From Sphingomonas sp. (GTDB lineage: Bacteria > Pseudomonadota > Alphaproteobacteria > Sphingomonadales > Sphingomonadaceae): a stretch of DNA of 64,000 bases. A program made the position numbers and the translations under genes. The notes under the pieces are model-generated. The model saw only the letters and a list, made by a program, of their open reading frames with translations, was not told the DNA's origin and ran no database searches. The stretch is from positions 113,263-177,262 of the forward strand of contig NZ_JAIXHL010000009.1 in assembly GCF_030145815.1 (NCBI RefSeq). Reading direction: 5' to 3'. Of the stretch, positions 35,829-45,611 are shown in pieces; positions within the stretch are counted from its first letter, which is position 1, and each line of letters begins with the position of its first letter.

Positions 35829-36999
35829 CGCCGCGCGGCGGTTCGGCCAGCCAGCGCGAATAGAGCTCGACCAATGCGATCGCATGGTCGCGATCGGACA
35901 GCACTTCGCCGGCCGCCTGCCGCGCCGCCGCACGCAGCGTCACCTGATCGCGTGCGAACAGCCGCTGAATGGCACCGGCGCAGGAGCGGGTGTCGCGTGC
36001 GCGATAGGTTTCGGCAAAGGCGGGGTCCGCGACCTCGGCACAACCGCCCTCGTCCGGCACGATCAGCGGCAGGCCGCTCGCCAGCGCCTCGCTTGCCACC
36101 AATCCGAATGGCTCCTGATCCGACCCGTGGATAAAGGCGTCGGCGCTGGCGAGAATGCGGCTGAACCGGTCGCGGTCATAGACCGGGCGGAACAGGCGGA
36201 TATGGCGGTTGCCGCCGATCTGCCGTTCCAGCGCCTCGCTCTGCGGGCCCTGACCCAACAGCATCAGGCCGACCGGCACCTCTGCGCCGGCCGCCTGCAC
36301 TGCGTCGATCACCAGCGGCCAGCGCTTTTCCTTGTGGTGGCGGCCCAAGCCGATCAGCAAATGCCCCTCCGGCGGCAGGTCGAGCTGCGCGAGCATCGAT
36401 GCACGCAGCGCTTCGTCGCGCAGGCTGGGCGAGAAATGGTTGCGGTCGATCCCCAGCGGCATCGCGGCGTCGACGCGCAGCCCGCGCGCGCTGTAGCGCT
36501 TCGCCAGCGCCGGACCGTTGGTCACGAACGCATCATATTTGCCCAGGAACTTGTCCATGTAGCGGGTGTACCAACCGAAAATCCGCTCGATCCGTTCGGG
36601 GCTGGCGACCCCCTCCAGCCAGCGGTGCGGATAGGCGCCCATATTGTCGTTATGCGCGAAGAAGATCTTCAGCGCATCACCCTGCCAGTCGCCGATGAAC
36701 CAGGCGGGCCGCCAGGGCGAGCTGTTCTCCACCACGTCCGGCTTGATCTGGTCGAGCAGCCTTGTGACCGCTTCGGGCTCGTTGAACAGCCAGTAATTGC
36801 GGTCGAGGATCAGCGGAGGCGATTTGACCCAATAGATGCGCCCGCCATCTGCGCGATCCTCAATCCGGTCCTCATGGAACGGCGCGATGACGATCAGCTC
36901 ATGGCCAAGCTCCGCCATGATCCGCACCTTGCGGTCGAGATAGGTGCGGACGCCGCCGCCAGTCGGCGAATAATATTCGTTGACGTCGACGATCCGCAC
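35818..36999 (-). CDS. GT4-family glycosyltransferase C
   Basis: A 393-residue GT-B-fold transferase. It starts with GTG and reads MRIVDVNEYYSPTGGGVRTY, the glycine-rich N-domain loop typical of GT4 enzymes. The C-domain has IGLGRHHKEKRWP, LLGQGPQSE and the nucleotide-sugar block EPFGLVASEALASG. Overlaps the GT39 end by 11 bases. The gene before it in transcription (DUF2141) starts the same operon. The donor sugar cannot be told from the sequence. Confidence 0.87.
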   Translation of the reverse strand: MRIVDVNEYYSPTGGGVRTYLDRKVRIMAELGHELIVIAPFHEDRIEDRADGGRIYWVKSPPLILDRNYWLFNEPEAVTRLLDQIKPDVVENSSPWRPAWFIGDWQGDALKIFFAHNDNMGAYPHRWLEGVASPERIERIFGWYTRYMDKFLGKYDAFVTNGPALAKRYSARGLRVDAAMPLGIDRNHFSPSLRDEALRASMLAQLDLPPEGHLLIGLGRHHKEKRWPLVIDAVQAAGAEVPVGLMLLGQGPQSEALERQIGGNRHIRLFRPVYDRDRFSRILASADAFIHGSDQEPFGLVASEALASGLPLIVPDEGGCAEVADPAFAETYRARDTRSCAGAIQRLFARDQVTLRAAARQAAGEVLSDRDHAIALVELYSRWLAEPPRGVRV

Positions 37000-37005
37000 C
37001 GGTGT

Positions 37006-37551
37006 TCAGCTTCCGCTGGGTGAAAAGCCGGACAGGCCCCGCACATATTGCAACTTGATCGTGATCGGCGTCGCGCTCGCGCCGACCGTGACGATCCCAT
37101 CGGCCAGCTTGGGCTTGCTGCGCCCCAGCTTGCGGTTGCTGGGCACGCCGGCCCCGTCCTTCCAGATGTTGAACTTGTTCGCGCCATCGCGGTCATGGGT
37201 CAGGAACAGCGCATAGCGGCCCGGGCGCGGCGCCTTGATGCACAGCACGATGTTGCCCGACTTGGGCGTGGGGGCGAAGCTGCGGTGGAACAGCTTGCCT
37301 TCCTTCACCAGCACATGGTCGTCGCGCAGATAATCGCCCTCGACCGCGGGGTAGAGTTCCAGCTTGAGCCGCCCGGTCCGGTCCTTGATTCCCTGCACAT
37401 TGACGCGCAGCGCGGGCACGTCGCCCGCAGCGCACGCGGCGGCATCCTCACCGATCGCGGCCTGCGCCGATGCAGCATTGGGCCAGGCGACCGCAGCGAT
37501 CAGAGCGAGCGAAAGCGGGGCGGCGCGGCGGGCGAAACGGGGGGTGGTCAT
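37006..37551 (-). CDS. DUF2141 secreted protein
   Basis: A 181-residue exported protein with a signal peptide ending in AASAQA and a DUF2141 domain (about 45-175), visible in LKLELYP, PRPGRYALFLTHDRDG and NKFNIWKDGAGVPSN. This family is common in Bacteroidetes and alphaproteobacteria and is of unknown role. The start overlaps the stop of the flippase-like gene by 4 bases (ATGA), and the stop lies 6 bases before the GT4 start, so all three genes form one operon. Confidence 0.88.
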   Translation of the reverse strand: MTTPRFARRAAPLSLALIAAVAWPNAASAQAAIGEDAAACAAGDVPALRVNVQGIKDRTGRLKLELYPAVEGDYLRDDHVLVKEGKLFHRSFAPTPKSGNIVLCIKAPRPGRYALFLTHDRDGANKFNIWKDGAGVPSNRKLGRSKPKLADGIVTVGASATPITIKLQYVRGLSGFSPSGS

Positions 37552-38477
37552 AGATCCTTCCTAAACAAACCAAGCAGGCCGAATCCTGCGATCAGGATAG
37601 CATGGAACAGCAAAGTGAGCGCTGCCATGAACGACAGCATCTCGGTCAGCGCGTCGCCGCGGCCGATCAGCAAAATCGCAAAACTGGCAAACACCACTTC
37701 CTGGCTGGGGATCAGCGGCAGGCGTGAAACGAGCATGCGCGCGGCGGCGAGCAGAACCCAGGTGCCAAAACCCACGCCGGGCAGCGCCACCGCCCAGGCC
37801 ACCGCGATCAAGAGCGAATCGGCAAGCAGGCGCGCGACATGGATGCCGAACACTTCCCACAGCTCCTTGCGGCCGAGCGAAAAGACGCGGCGCGAGAGCA
37901 GCAGGAAGGGCAACGACATGCCAAGCACCACGGCTGCCGAGATCAGGCCGGTCTTGAACTCTGCCGGGCTCAGCATGTCGGTCGCCAGCGGCAGCGCGAT
38001 GGCCACCAGCAGCAGCGTGATCGCATTGCCCGCCAGTGCGGACAGGATCGACACGTCCTTCACCGCACCAAATGGGGCCGCGACCATCTTGGTCCGCTGT
38101 CGCGCCCAGGCATAGAAATAGGCCTCGCCCGAATAGCCGAGCACGACGTCGTTCGCGATCCGCTTGCGGTTGAGCGCGATCATGCCCGACCACGGAATAT
38201 TCCATAGCTTGCGATAGATGATGAAGTCGAAGGTCGGCCCGACCATGTAGCGCAGGACAAAGATCAGGTAGAACAGCCAGCTCGCCGGGGCGGTGCGGGT
38301 CAGCCCCGCCAGTCCCTGGTCCAGCAGCTCGTGCCCGATCCCGACCACCATCAGGACCGACAGCACCGCGCCGAGCCAGGTCGGCCAACGCCGCCGGATC
38401 TTGGCGATCGGTTCGAGTTCGGCGAGTTCCGCGACGACCGGCTTGGGCGCGGCACCGGGAAGCGTATCGGTCGTCAA
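37548..38477 (-). CDS. Lysylphosphatidylglycerol-synthase/flippase-like membrane protein
   Basis: About 309 residues with eight or more predicted helices, resembling the transmembrane (flippase-like) part of MprF/LPG synthase (UPF0104-type proteins). It probably moves a lipid or lipid-linked glycan. The start TTG 38477 is selected because AGGAG lies 8 bases upstream; a TTG at 38510 would also be open but lacks a site. Translationally coupled to the DUF2141 gene. Conserved polar residues are scattered, and no enzymatic domain follows. Function within a glycan locus is inferred. Confidence 0.78.
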   Translation of the reverse strand: MTTDTLPGAAPKPVVAELAELEPIAKIRRRWPTWLGAVLSVLMVVGIGHELLDQGLAGLTRTAPASWLFYLIFVLRYMVGPTFDFIIYRKLWNIPWSGMIALNRKRIANDVVLGYSGEAYFYAWARQRTKMVAAPFGAVKDVSILSALAGNAITLLLVAIALPLATDMLSPAEFKTGLISAAVVLGMSLPFLLLSRRVFSLGRKELWEVFGIHVARLLADSLLIAVAWAVALPGVGFGTWVLLAAARMLVSRLPLIPSQEVVFASFAILLIGRGDALTEMLSFMAALTLLFHAILIAGFGLLGLFRKDL

Positions 38478-38651
38478 GGATTGCGCTCCTGGCGGTTCCA
38501 CATCAGCCAATCAGGCAACCCCTGCTCGTACCCCGGTGAAGGTGCAACATGTCTCGGAAAGGTGGCCGCTATGCAAGTGGGGGTGAAATGACCCGAGATT
38601 ATGGTTTCAACGCGGGGTGATTTGGGCTTTAACAAGGCACGCTGCAAGCCC

Positions 38652-39743
38652 ATGCCCCAACCAAATCACTCCGCCACCCATATCCTGAGCTTTGCCCAGA
38701 CCCTGAAAGGGGGCGGGGTCGAGCGTGCGATGATGCGCATGGCGAACGGCTGGGCCGAAGCCGGGCGGCGCGTGACGCTGGTGATCGGCGATGCGCGCGG
38801 CGCGCTGGCGCACGAAATTCCGCCCAATGTCGAGGTGCGTGAGCTTGGCGATGCGCGCTATCGGGCGATGTTCGGCATCGCTGATATCGTGCGCGAAGTG
38901 CGTCCTGACGCGATCTTCTGTCCCGGTAATCACTATACCGCCGCCGCCTTTTGGCTGAAGCGGCGGTTGGGCCAGGCGTGCCCGCCCATGGCGGCGCAGG
39001 TCTCCAACACGTTGATCCGCCCCGATCTGCCCCGCGCAGTGGGGTTTGGCTATGCGCTGTGGCTGCGCATGCATCCGTCGTTTTTGGATGCAATCGTCGC
39101 CATGACTCCGGCCACGGGCGAAGAGGCGGTGCGCGAGATGCGCATCGATCCCGCCCGCGTCGTGGTCATCCCCAACCCGCCGGCCGTGCCGATCCCCGGC
39201 GCGCCGCTGCCGCCCATGCCGGACGGGCGCTTCATCCTGGGCGTTGGACGGCTCGCTCCCCAGAAGAAATGGGAACGGCTGATCGCCGCGATGCCGCGCC
39301 TTGCCGACCCCGACGTCAAGCTGCTGATCCTGGGCGAAGGCGAGGAGCGCGAACAGCTCGAACGGCTGGTCGAGCGGCTCGGCCTGTCCGACCGCGTGGC
39401 GATGCCGGGCCATGCTCCCGATCCGCTTCCCGTGATCGCGCGCGCCGATGTCGTGGCGCTCACGTCCGAATTCGAAGGCGTGCCGGGTGTGGTGCGCGAG
39501 GCACTGGCCGCCGGCACGCCGATCGTGGCGACCGATTCGAGCGTTGCAATTCATGAACTGATCAACTGCGCTTCGCGCGGCTCGGTCGTCCCACCTGGCG
39601 ATCGCGCACGGCTGGTCGGTGCGCTCAACCACTGGCTGACGCCGGGACGGCAGCGGCCCGAACCGCTGGTCGAAGAGGGGCCGGAGCCGATCGGGGCGTA
39701 TCTGGAGTTGTTCGATCGCCTGGTCGCTCAGCGCGGGCGGTAG
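38652..39743 (+). CDS. GT4-family glycosyltransferase D
   Basis: A 363-residue GT-B-fold transferase. ATG 38652 gives MPQPNHSATHILSFAQTL. Conserved blocks are LKGGGVERAMMRMA, LGVGRLAPQKKWERL and SEFEGVPGVVREALAAG (the last one in the nucleotide-sugar site). The gene is divergent from the flippase-like operon, with 174 bases of intergenic DNA holding no obvious palindrome. Its last 16 bases overlap the convergent TonB-dependent receptor gene. Probably part of the same glycan pathway; sugar specificity unknown. Confidence 0.85.
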   Translation: MPQPNHSATHILSFAQTLKGGGVERAMMRMANGWAEAGRRVTLVIGDARGALAHEIPPNVEVRELGDARYRAMFGIADIVREVRPDAIFCPGNHYTAAAFWLKRRLGQACPPMAAQVSNTLIRPDLPRAVGFGYALWLRMHPSFLDAIVAMTPATGEEAVREMRIDPARVVVIPNPPAVPIPGAPLPPMPDGRFILGVGRLAPQKKWERLIAAMPRLADPDVKLLILGEGEEREQLERLVERLGLSDRVAMPGHAPDPLPVIARADVVALTSEFEGVPGVVREALAAGTPIVATDSSVAIHELINCASRGSVVPPGDRARLVGALNHWLTPGRQRPEPLVEEGPEPIGAYLELFDRLVAQRGR

Positions 39744-41767
39744 CTCAAGCCGATCCACAACGTGCGGGGACTCGCGCGCTCGACTATGCCCGTCCCGCTC
39801 ACGCCAGTTTCGATCCGCGCATCGGTCAGATTCTCACCCCGTGCCTCGACCGCGAAACCCTTCGCCACCGGTACGCGAATCACGGCGTCGAACGTGAGTG
39901 CATCGGCCAGCGCGCGCACGTTGAGGTCGTCCTCGAACTGCGCCGCGACATAGCGCGCCGTTCCCGAAACGCTCAGCCGATCGCCGCTATAGCCGATATG
40001 GGCGGAGAGCTGATGCGGCGCAGTCTGCGCCGGGCGCCGTCCGTTCAGCGGCGCGGCGCTGCCCGACGCCTCCACCCGCGCATCGGTATAGGCCCAGGAC
40101 GCGCCCGCGCGCCACGGCCCGGCCTGCCACGTCAGATCGGCCTCGATCCCCCGCGACTCGATGGCGTCCAGATTCTGCCGCACGCGATAGACGCCGCCCG
40201 CTGCGACGAAACCGACGCCGGGAAAGGTCCCCGGCCCGCTGCCCAAAGTGACGTTGCCGATCGCATTGTCGAGTCGGTTGAGAAAGGCAGTGGTGCGCAG
40301 CGTGAAGCCGTCGGCGGGGGTCAAGTCGACCCCGACCTCCACCCCCCGCAGCCGCTCCGGCGCAAGCTGGGGGTTGGCGGCGGTCGCATCCGTCCCCGCG
40401 CGGAACGGGCGGTAGAGCTCGTTGAGGGTCGGCAAGTGCCAGCCGCTATAGGCCGCGCCTCGCAGCTCGATGGCGTCGCTGGCCCGCAACGCAGCGGCAA
40501 GCCGCGCGCTGCCTTCCCACCCGGTGCGATTCGGCGCGCGGCTGTCGGTCAGCGGCGCGCCGCCGGTCAACAGCGCCTCGAACAAGCGCCCGTCGCGGAT
40601 CGTCCAGCGATCGGCGCGTCCGCCCGCCGTCAGCGTAAGCGCGCCGCGCTCCAGGCTCAGATCGGCGAACAGCCCGGCGGTGTTGCTCTCACCCCCCGCC
40701 ACGCGGCGGCGCGTCGGCGCACCCGCCACAAAGCTGTAGAGCTCGTTGGTCCGCCCGCTCACCATGCGCAGATCGCCGCCGGTGCGCAGCGTCCATCCGC
40801 TGCCCAATGGTGGCTCGATCTCGACGCGCAGCCCGGTGCCGGTCGCCGGCACATGCTGGTCCAGCGTCGGGCTCGCGGCAGTGCGCGTCGCATTCACGCT
40901 GGCAAAGCCGGTGGCGAAATCGCGATGCTGGAGCCAGCCGGTCGCCGCCCAGCGCCAGCGCCCGTTGCCGATCAGGCGCAGGCTGGCATCCGCCCCGCGG
41001 CTGTTCACCGGGGTAAAATCGGTCCCGCGATCACGCTGATCGGAAAAGGCCGACAGGTTCGCCTGCAGCTCGATCCCCGCCGTCAACGGCGCGACGCCGC
41101 GCAGAGCGATGCTCGCCTGTTCATAGGGCGCGGCACGGTCCGCTGCGCCGCGCTGGCCCTCGATAATCGGTACGAACCCATCGCCGCGCGCGAACTGCAC
41201 CGCCCCGGTCACTTCCCCCGCGCCCAGGCGCGCGCCGCCGGTTGCGACCAGATCGACCGACTCGCGGCTGCCGAAGAAGCCGGTCAGCGCGACCGGCCCC
41301 AGCGTTTGCGCGTCAGCGCTGAACAGCTCGACCGTCCCGGCCAGTGCACCCGCACCGTGATAGCCGCTGCCGCCGCCGCGCGTCACGCGCACCCCGCCCA
41401 GCCGTTGCGGCAGCATGGCGGGGAAGGGGACCCAGCCGCCGAACGGATCGGCCTGCGGCACCCCGTCGAGCAGCAGCAGCGCCCGGCTCGACGCGTTGCC
41501 GCCGAGCCCGCGCAGGCTGATCCCCTGTGCGGTCGGGTGCGATGAGCGCGAATCGGCGCGGCGGAACTGCGCCGCCCCGGCGACATCGCGCAGCACATCC
41601 TCCAGCCGCCCGCTGGCACTGTCGGTCAGCCGTTCGCGGTCGATCTCGACCGTCGCCAGCGCGGCTTCACCCGGCGGTGCGTCCAGCCCCTGTCCGACGA
41701 TCACAATCTCCTGTGCGGCGACTGGCAAGGGCAGGGTAAGGAGGAGCAGCGGGGCCGCGCCCCTCAT
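39728..41767 (-). CDS. TonB-dependent outer-membrane receptor
   Basis: A 679-residue barrel receptor that takes up siderophores, cobalamin or sugars by TonB energy. ATG 41767 gives the signal peptide MRGAAPLLLLTLPLPVAAQ, followed by a possible TonB box (EIVIVG). The plug domain spans about 40-150 with LEDVLRDVAG and LRGLGGNASSRALLLLDGVP. The barrel ends in WIGLSYRPR. The start overlaps the stop of maiA (ATGA). Substrate not inferable; the closeness to glycan or vitamin genes gives no firm clue. Confidence 0.9.
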   Translation of the reverse strand: MRGAAPLLLLTLPLPVAAQEIVIVGQGLDAPPGEAALATVEIDRERLTDSASGRLEDVLRDVAGAAQFRRADSRSSHPTAQGISLRGLGGNASSRALLLLDGVPQADPFGGWVPFPAMLPQRLGGVRVTRGGGSGYHGAGALAGTVELFSADAQTLGPVALTGFFGSRESVDLVATGGARLGAGEVTGAVQFARGDGFVPIIEGQRGAADRAAPYEQASIALRGVAPLTAGIELQANLSAFSDQRDRGTDFTPVNSRGADASLRLIGNGRWRWAATGWLQHRDFATGFASVNATRTAASPTLDQHVPATGTGLRVEIEPPLGSGWTLRTGGDLRMVSGRTNELYSFVAGAPTRRRVAGGESNTAGLFADLSLERGALTLTAGGRADRWTIRDGRLFEALLTGGAPLTDSRAPNRTGWEGSARLAAALRASDAIELRGAAYSGWHLPTLNELYRPFRAGTDATAANPQLAPERLRGVEVGVDLTPADGFTLRTTAFLNRLDNAIGNVTLGSGPGTFPGVGFVAAGGVYRVRQNLDAIESRGIEADLTWQAGPWRAGASWAYTDARVEASGSAAPLNGRRPAQTAPHQLSAHIGYSGDRLSVSGTARYVAAQFEDDLNVRALADALTFDAVIRVPVAKGFAVEARGENLTDARIETGVSGTGIVERASPRTLWIGLSYRPR

Positions 41768-42402
41768 GCCGGCTTCGCCCGCTCGGGGCTGGCGGCGGCA
41801 AAGGCCTCCAGCGCGCAAGCGGCGGCATCGGCGGCGCGCAAGGTCGGGAACGCATCGAGCGGCGTGTCGAACCGCCGCGCATTATACATCTGGGGCACCA
41901 GCATCACGTCCGCGATCCCCGGCGCGGTTCCGCCCAGAAAAGGCCCGTCGCCGGCCTTGGCCGCCGCTAGCGCCTCCAGCGCGGTGAAGCCTTCGATAAT
42001 CCAGTGGCGATACCAGTCGCCCTTCACCGCCTCATCCGCACCGAAGCGCGACTCGAGCGCGCGCAGCACACGCAGATTGTTGAGCGGGTGGATATCGGCC
42101 GCGATCACCAGCGCCTGCGCCATCGCATCGGCGCGCGCGATCGGGTCGGCCGGGATCAGCCGCGGTTCCGGATAGGTCGCATCCAGCCATTCGATGATCG
42201 CCAGGCTCTGCGTCAGGATGCGGCCCTCGCCAATCTCCAGCGCGGGGACGAATCCCTGCGGGTTGCGCGCCAGATGCGCCTCGCTACGCTGCGCTCCCTG
42301 CACCAGATGCACCTCGCGCCGTTCATAGCTCACGCCCTTGAGGTTCAGCGCGATGCGCACGCGATAGGCGGCGCTTGAGCGGAAATAATCGTACAGAATC
42401 AC
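41764..42402 (-). CDS. maiA: Maleylacetoacetate isomerase / zeta-class GST
   Basis: A 212-residue glutathione-dependent isomerase acting on maleylacetoacetate in tyrosine catabolism. The N-terminal motif is FRSSAAYRVRIALNLKG (zeta-class SSxxYR region), and QSLAIIEWLD is the thioredoxin-fold cis-Pro region. GTG start, overlapping the AI-2E gene stop by 4 bases. Other tyrosine-pathway genes are not in the window, so the role could also be a general GST. Confidence 0.85.
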   Translation of the reverse strand: MILYDYFRSSAAYRVRIALNLKGVSYERREVHLVQGAQRSEAHLARNPQGFVPALEIGEGRILTQSLAIIEWLDATYPEPRLIPADPIARADAMAQALVIAADIHPLNNLRVLRALESRFGADEAVKGDWYRHWIIEGFTALEALAAAKAGDGPFLGGTAPGIADVMLVPQMYNARRFDTPLDAFPTLRAADAAACALEAFAAASPERAKPA

Positions 42403-43490
42403 GTCAGCTCACCCTCGTCGGCACCATAGCCCGCTTCAATCGCCTGTTCCGACCGCCGTTCCAGCGCCACCTTGATCATCGCCACGATCGGATCGGCGAG
42501 CGCCAGGCCGAGAAAGCCGAACAGGGTGCTCATCAGAATCTGCGACGACACGGTCAGTGCCGGCGGCATGTCGACCGTGCGCTTCGCCACCAGCGGCAAC
42601 AGCACATAGCCGTCGAACGTCTGCACCCCGAAATAGATCGCGATCGCCCACAGCCCCTCGCTCTGCCCGGCGCTGAAGCCGACCGCGACCATCAGCACGC
42701 CCGAGATGAACGCCCCGATATTGGGGATGAAGGCGAGCATGCCGGTCAGGATGCCGAGCAGCAGCGCCATGGGTACGCCCGCGATCGACAGCAGGATCCA
42801 GGTCACGATCCCTTCGAACACCATGCCCAGCAACCGCCCGGCGAGCAGCACGCGCATCGTCCGCGCCATCCGCGCCAGCGTGATCGCGAACTGGTCGCGC
42901 GACGCCATCGGCACCATCCATTGCAGTCCGCGCTCATAAAGGCGTGGCTCCATCGCCACGAACAGGCCGATGACGAGGATCATGATGAAGCTGGCAATCG
43001 CGCCGATCGCGCCGCCGATGAACGATGTCAGCCGCCCGACCGATCCCAGCGCCTCCTTGGCCAGCCCGCTCAGGTCGGACGCCTGCGGCATCAGGCCCAG
43101 GTCGCTCAGCCACCCGCTGATCCGCATCGCCTGCGTTTCCAGCGTGATCCGCAATTGCTCGGCCTGCGCCACGATCTCGACCCCGGTCAGGTAGATGACG
43201 CCACCGATGAACGCGACGACGCCGATCACCACGATGGTCAGCGCGAGGCCACGCGGGATCGGCACTGCGCGCCGGATCAACCGCGCCCCGCCATCCAGCA
43301 TCGACGCGACGACCAGCCCGGCGAAGATGAGCAGCAAAGGCTGGATCAGCAGCACGATCAGCGCGGCGGCGGCGGCGAGTCCGAACCACACCGATGCGCG
43401 GCGCATCTCCGCGCGCATCACCGGATCGCGCATCTCGTTCGGGCCGGGCGTCTGGGTGACGCTCACGTCCTCCTCGGCGGCGCTCGCCAT
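42399..43490 (-). CDS. AI-2E-family (PerM/YdgG-like) permease
   Basis: About 363 residues with about eight helices and the PerM/UPF0118 signature (ALADPIVAMIKVALE at the C-terminus, PNIGAFISGV and GLFVAMEPRLY in the middle). ATG 43490 is chosen; an earlier frame extension runs into lepB. Family members have been linked to autoinducer-2 export or sodium transport, but many are uncharacterised. It follows lepB by 4 bases and precedes maiA with an overlap. Confidence 0.87.
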   Translation of the reverse strand: MASAAEEDVSVTQTPGPNEMRDPVMRAEMRRASVWFGLAAAAALIVLLIQPLLLIFAGLVVASMLDGGARLIRRAVPIPRGLALTIVVIGVVAFIGGVIYLTGVEIVAQAEQLRITLETQAMRISGWLSDLGLMPQASDLSGLAKEALGSVGRLTSFIGGAIGAIASFIMILVIGLFVAMEPRLYERGLQWMVPMASRDQFAITLARMARTMRVLLAGRLLGMVFEGIVTWILLSIAGVPMALLLGILTGMLAFIPNIGAFISGVLMVAVGFSAGQSEGLWAIAIYFGVQTFDGYVLLPLVAKRTVDMPPALTVSSQILMSTLFGFLGLALADPIVAMIKVALERRSEQAIEAGYGADEGELT

Positions 43491-43494
43491 CGGC

Positions 43495-44364
43495 TTACTG
43501 TGCCGCGCTATCGGGATGCAGCGACGTGCCCGCGCGGCCCGACCGGAACGATCCGAACCAGGTGAGCGGGTTCCAGTTTGCGCTGCCATCCAGGCTGAAG
43601 GTGATGAACTCGGCGCGCCCACCGATATTCTCGATCGGCACCGGCCCGCCCAATCCCTCGGACTCACCCTTCGCACTCATCGCGGGCGCGCGGCTGTCCG
43701 CGCTGTTGTCGCGATTGTCACCCATCAGCCACACATGGCCGGTCGGGACGCGGATCGGGGAAAAATTATCGGCGCTGGTCAGGCCGATGTCGATGGTGTC
43801 ATAGCTGACGCCGTTGGGCAGGGTCTCGCGGACGATCTCGACATTGCAGACGCGCGCACCAGCCGCGTCGCGCGCCAGCGCGTCGGGATAGTGGCGCGGG
43901 TCGCAGGTCAGGTTGCCATCGACCTTGAGCGCCCGCAGGCCCAGCTTCTCGCGCTGCACCGGTCGGCCGTTGAGATACAGGATGCCGCCATGCATCTCGA
44001 TCAGGTCGCCGGGCAGGCCGATCACCCGCTTGATATAGTCGGTTCGCACCACGGGATGGCTGACGATGACAATGTCGCCGCGTTCCGGCAGGCTGCCGAA
44101 CAGGCGCCCCTGCACGAATGGCAGGATGTGAAAGGTCGGGGTGACATAGCTGTATCCATAGGGATATTTGCTCACCACCAGCCGGTCCCCGACCAGTAGC
44201 GACGGCATCATCGACTCCGACGGAATGTAGAATGGCTTGGCGGCCAGGCTGTGAAAGCCGAGCACGGCGAGCACCAGCCAAAAGATACCGCGCGCCTCGC
44301 CCCACCAATCGGTGCCGCTGCGCGTCTCTTCGCTCTCGCTCGCCAATGCCAGTTTTTCGGCCAT
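43495..44364 (-). CDS. lepB: Signal peptidase I (LepB)
   Basis: A 289-residue membrane serine protease that cleaves signal peptides on the periplasmic side of the inner membrane. The catalytic serine Ser 51 lies in IPSESMMPSLLVGD, and the general base Lys 112 in YIKRVIGLPGD. The C-terminal box GDNRDNSADSR is present. One N-terminal membrane helix (about 27-45). It is next to acpS and pdxJ, the standard alphaproteobacterial order. Confidence 0.95.
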   Translation of the reverse strand: MAEKLALASESEETRSGTDWWGEARGIFWLVLAVLGFHSLAAKPFYIPSESMMPSLLVGDRLVVSKYPYGYSYVTPTFHILPFVQGRLFGSLPERGDIVIVSHPVVRTDYIKRVIGLPGDLIEMHGGILYLNGRPVQREKLGLRALKVDGNLTCDPRHYPDALARDAAGARVCNVEIVRETLPNGVSYDTIDIGLTSADNFSPIRVPTGHVWLMGDNRDNSADSRAPAMSAKGESEGLGGPVPIENIGGRAEFITFSLDGSANWNPLTWFGSFRSGRAGTSLHPDSAAQ

Positions 44365-44374
44365 CCCGTCTCTC

Positions 44375-44785
44375 TTACTCGCCCGCCACGGGCAGCGCCT
44401 CGATCACCACCAGCGCCTGTGCCCAGGGATGGTCGTCGGTCAGCGTCAGATGCACCTTCACCACGTGTCCCGCGGGCGTCATCGCGTCAAGCCGCGCCTT
44501 GGCACCCCCGGCCAGCGCCAGCGTCGGCGCGCCCGACGGCGCATTGACCACGCCGATATCGCGCATGAACACGCCAGACTTGAAACCGGTCCCGACCGCC
44601 TTCGAAAAAGCCTCTTTGGCAGCAAAACGTTTCGCGAGCGTTGCGGCATAGCCCATCGGCCGCCGCGCCGCCTTGCGCAGCTCGACCTCGGTGAACACGC
44701 GCTGTTCGAACCGCATGCCGAACCGGTCGAGCGACGACTGGATCCGCTCGATGTTGCAGAGATCGGATCCGATGCCGATGATCAT
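44375..44785 (-). CDS. acpS: Holo-ACP synthase AcpS
   Basis: A 136-residue enzyme that attaches phosphopantetheine from CoA to acyl carrier protein. ATG 44785 gives [15 protein letters not shown], the usual start. The second motif [12 protein letters not shown] (metal and CoA site) is intact. Starts just beside a small repetitive element. Lies 10 bases upstream of lepB in the same operon. Confidence 0.95.
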   Translation of the reverse strand: MIIGIGSDLCNIERIQSSLDRFGMRFEQRVFTEVELRKAARRPMGYAATLAKRFAAKEAFSKAVGTGFKSGVFMRDIGVVNAPSGAPTLALAGGAKARLDAMTPAGHVVKVHLTLTDDHPWAQALVVIEALPVAGE

Positions 44786-44790
44786 AAGAT

Positions 44791-44877
44791 CGTCGCCCCG
44801 GCGAAGGCCGGGGCCGCCATGTTGCAGGCGTGTCCGGTGCTGCGAGCGGCCCCCGCCTCCGCCGGGGGGACGAACGA
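44791..44877. repeat. REP-like GC-rich repeat element between pdxJ and acpS
   Basis: A first stem CCCCGGC-GAAG-GCCGGGG (44796-44813) and a second with CCCCC/GGGGG arms (44850-44868) flank about 35 bases. The CGTC-N-CCCGGCGAAGGCCGGG type of sequence is widespread between genes in sphingomonads and caulobacters, which marks this as a dispersed repeat and not a gene-specific terminator. It could shape the pdxJ-acpS mRNA. Confidence 0.6.
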
Positions 44878-44882
44878 CCCGC

Positions 44883-45611
44883 TCACCGCGCCGCATCCAT
44901 CAGATCGCGCATCCGCCTGACCACCGGGGCCAGCCCGTCGAAAATTGCCTCGCCAATCAGGAAATGCCCGATATTCAGCTCCGCCAGCTGCGGAATCGCC
45001 GCGATCGGCACGACATTGTCGAAGGTCAGGCCATGCCCGGCATGCACCTCGATCCCGTTCTTCGCGGCCAGCGCCGCCGCGTCGGCGATGCGGCGCAGCT
45101 CGGCGGTCTGCGCTTCGCCTTCCAGCTCGCAATAGCGCCCGGTGTGCAGCTCGACCACCGGCGCGCCCAGCCGGATCGCCGCTTCGATCTGCGCCGGATC
45201 GGGTTCGATGAACAGCGACACGCGGATGTTCGCGCCCTTGAGCTCGCTGACCATTGGCGCGAGCACATTATGCTGCCCCGCCGCGTCCAGCCCGCCTTCG
45301 GTCGTGCGCTCCTCGCGCCGTTCAGGCACGATGCACGCGGCGTGCGGGCGGTGGCGCAGCGCGATGGCGAGCATTTCGTCGGTCGCCGCCATTTCCAGGT
45401 TGAGGGGAATCGTCAGCTCCGCCGCGAGCCGCGCGATGTCGTCATCGGTGATATGCCGCCGGTCCTCGCGCAAATGCGCCGTGATCCCGTCCGCCCCGGC
45501 CTCCGCCGCCAACAATGCCGCCCGCACCGGATCGGGATAGCCGCTGCCGCGCGCATTGCGCACGGTGGCGACATGGTCGATGTTCACGCCAAGGCGCAGA
45601 TGGCCGGTCAT
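44883..45611 (-). CDS. pdxJ: Pyridoxine 5'-phosphate synthase PdxJ
   Basis: A 242-residue enzyme that condenses 1-deoxy-D-xylulose 5-phosphate with 3-amino-2-oxopropyl phosphate in vitamin B6 synthesis. ATG 45611 gives [26 protein letters not shown] N-terminus, with HLREDRRHI and [14 protein letters not shown] as core motifs. Its start overlaps the stop of the serine-hydrolase gene by one base. The order pdxJ-acpS-lepB is typical in alphaproteobacteria. Confidence 0.95.
   Translation of the reverse strand: MTGHLRLGVNIDHVATVRNARGSGYPDPVRAALLAAEAGADGITAHLREDRRHITDDDIARLAAELTIPLNLEMAATDEMLAIALRHRPHAACIVPERREERTTEGGLDAAGQHNVLAPMVSELKGANIRVSLFIEPDPAQIEAAIRLGAPVVELHTGRYCELEGEAQTAELRRIADAAALAAKNGIEVHAGHGLTFDNVVPIAAIPQLAELNIGHFLIGEAIFDGLAPVVRRMRDLMDAAR

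Noticed and set aside
41764..42402. Loss of the catalytic cysteine in MaiA (SSAAYR)
   Set aside because: Bacterial zeta GSTs commonly show this variant, so it is not a defect.
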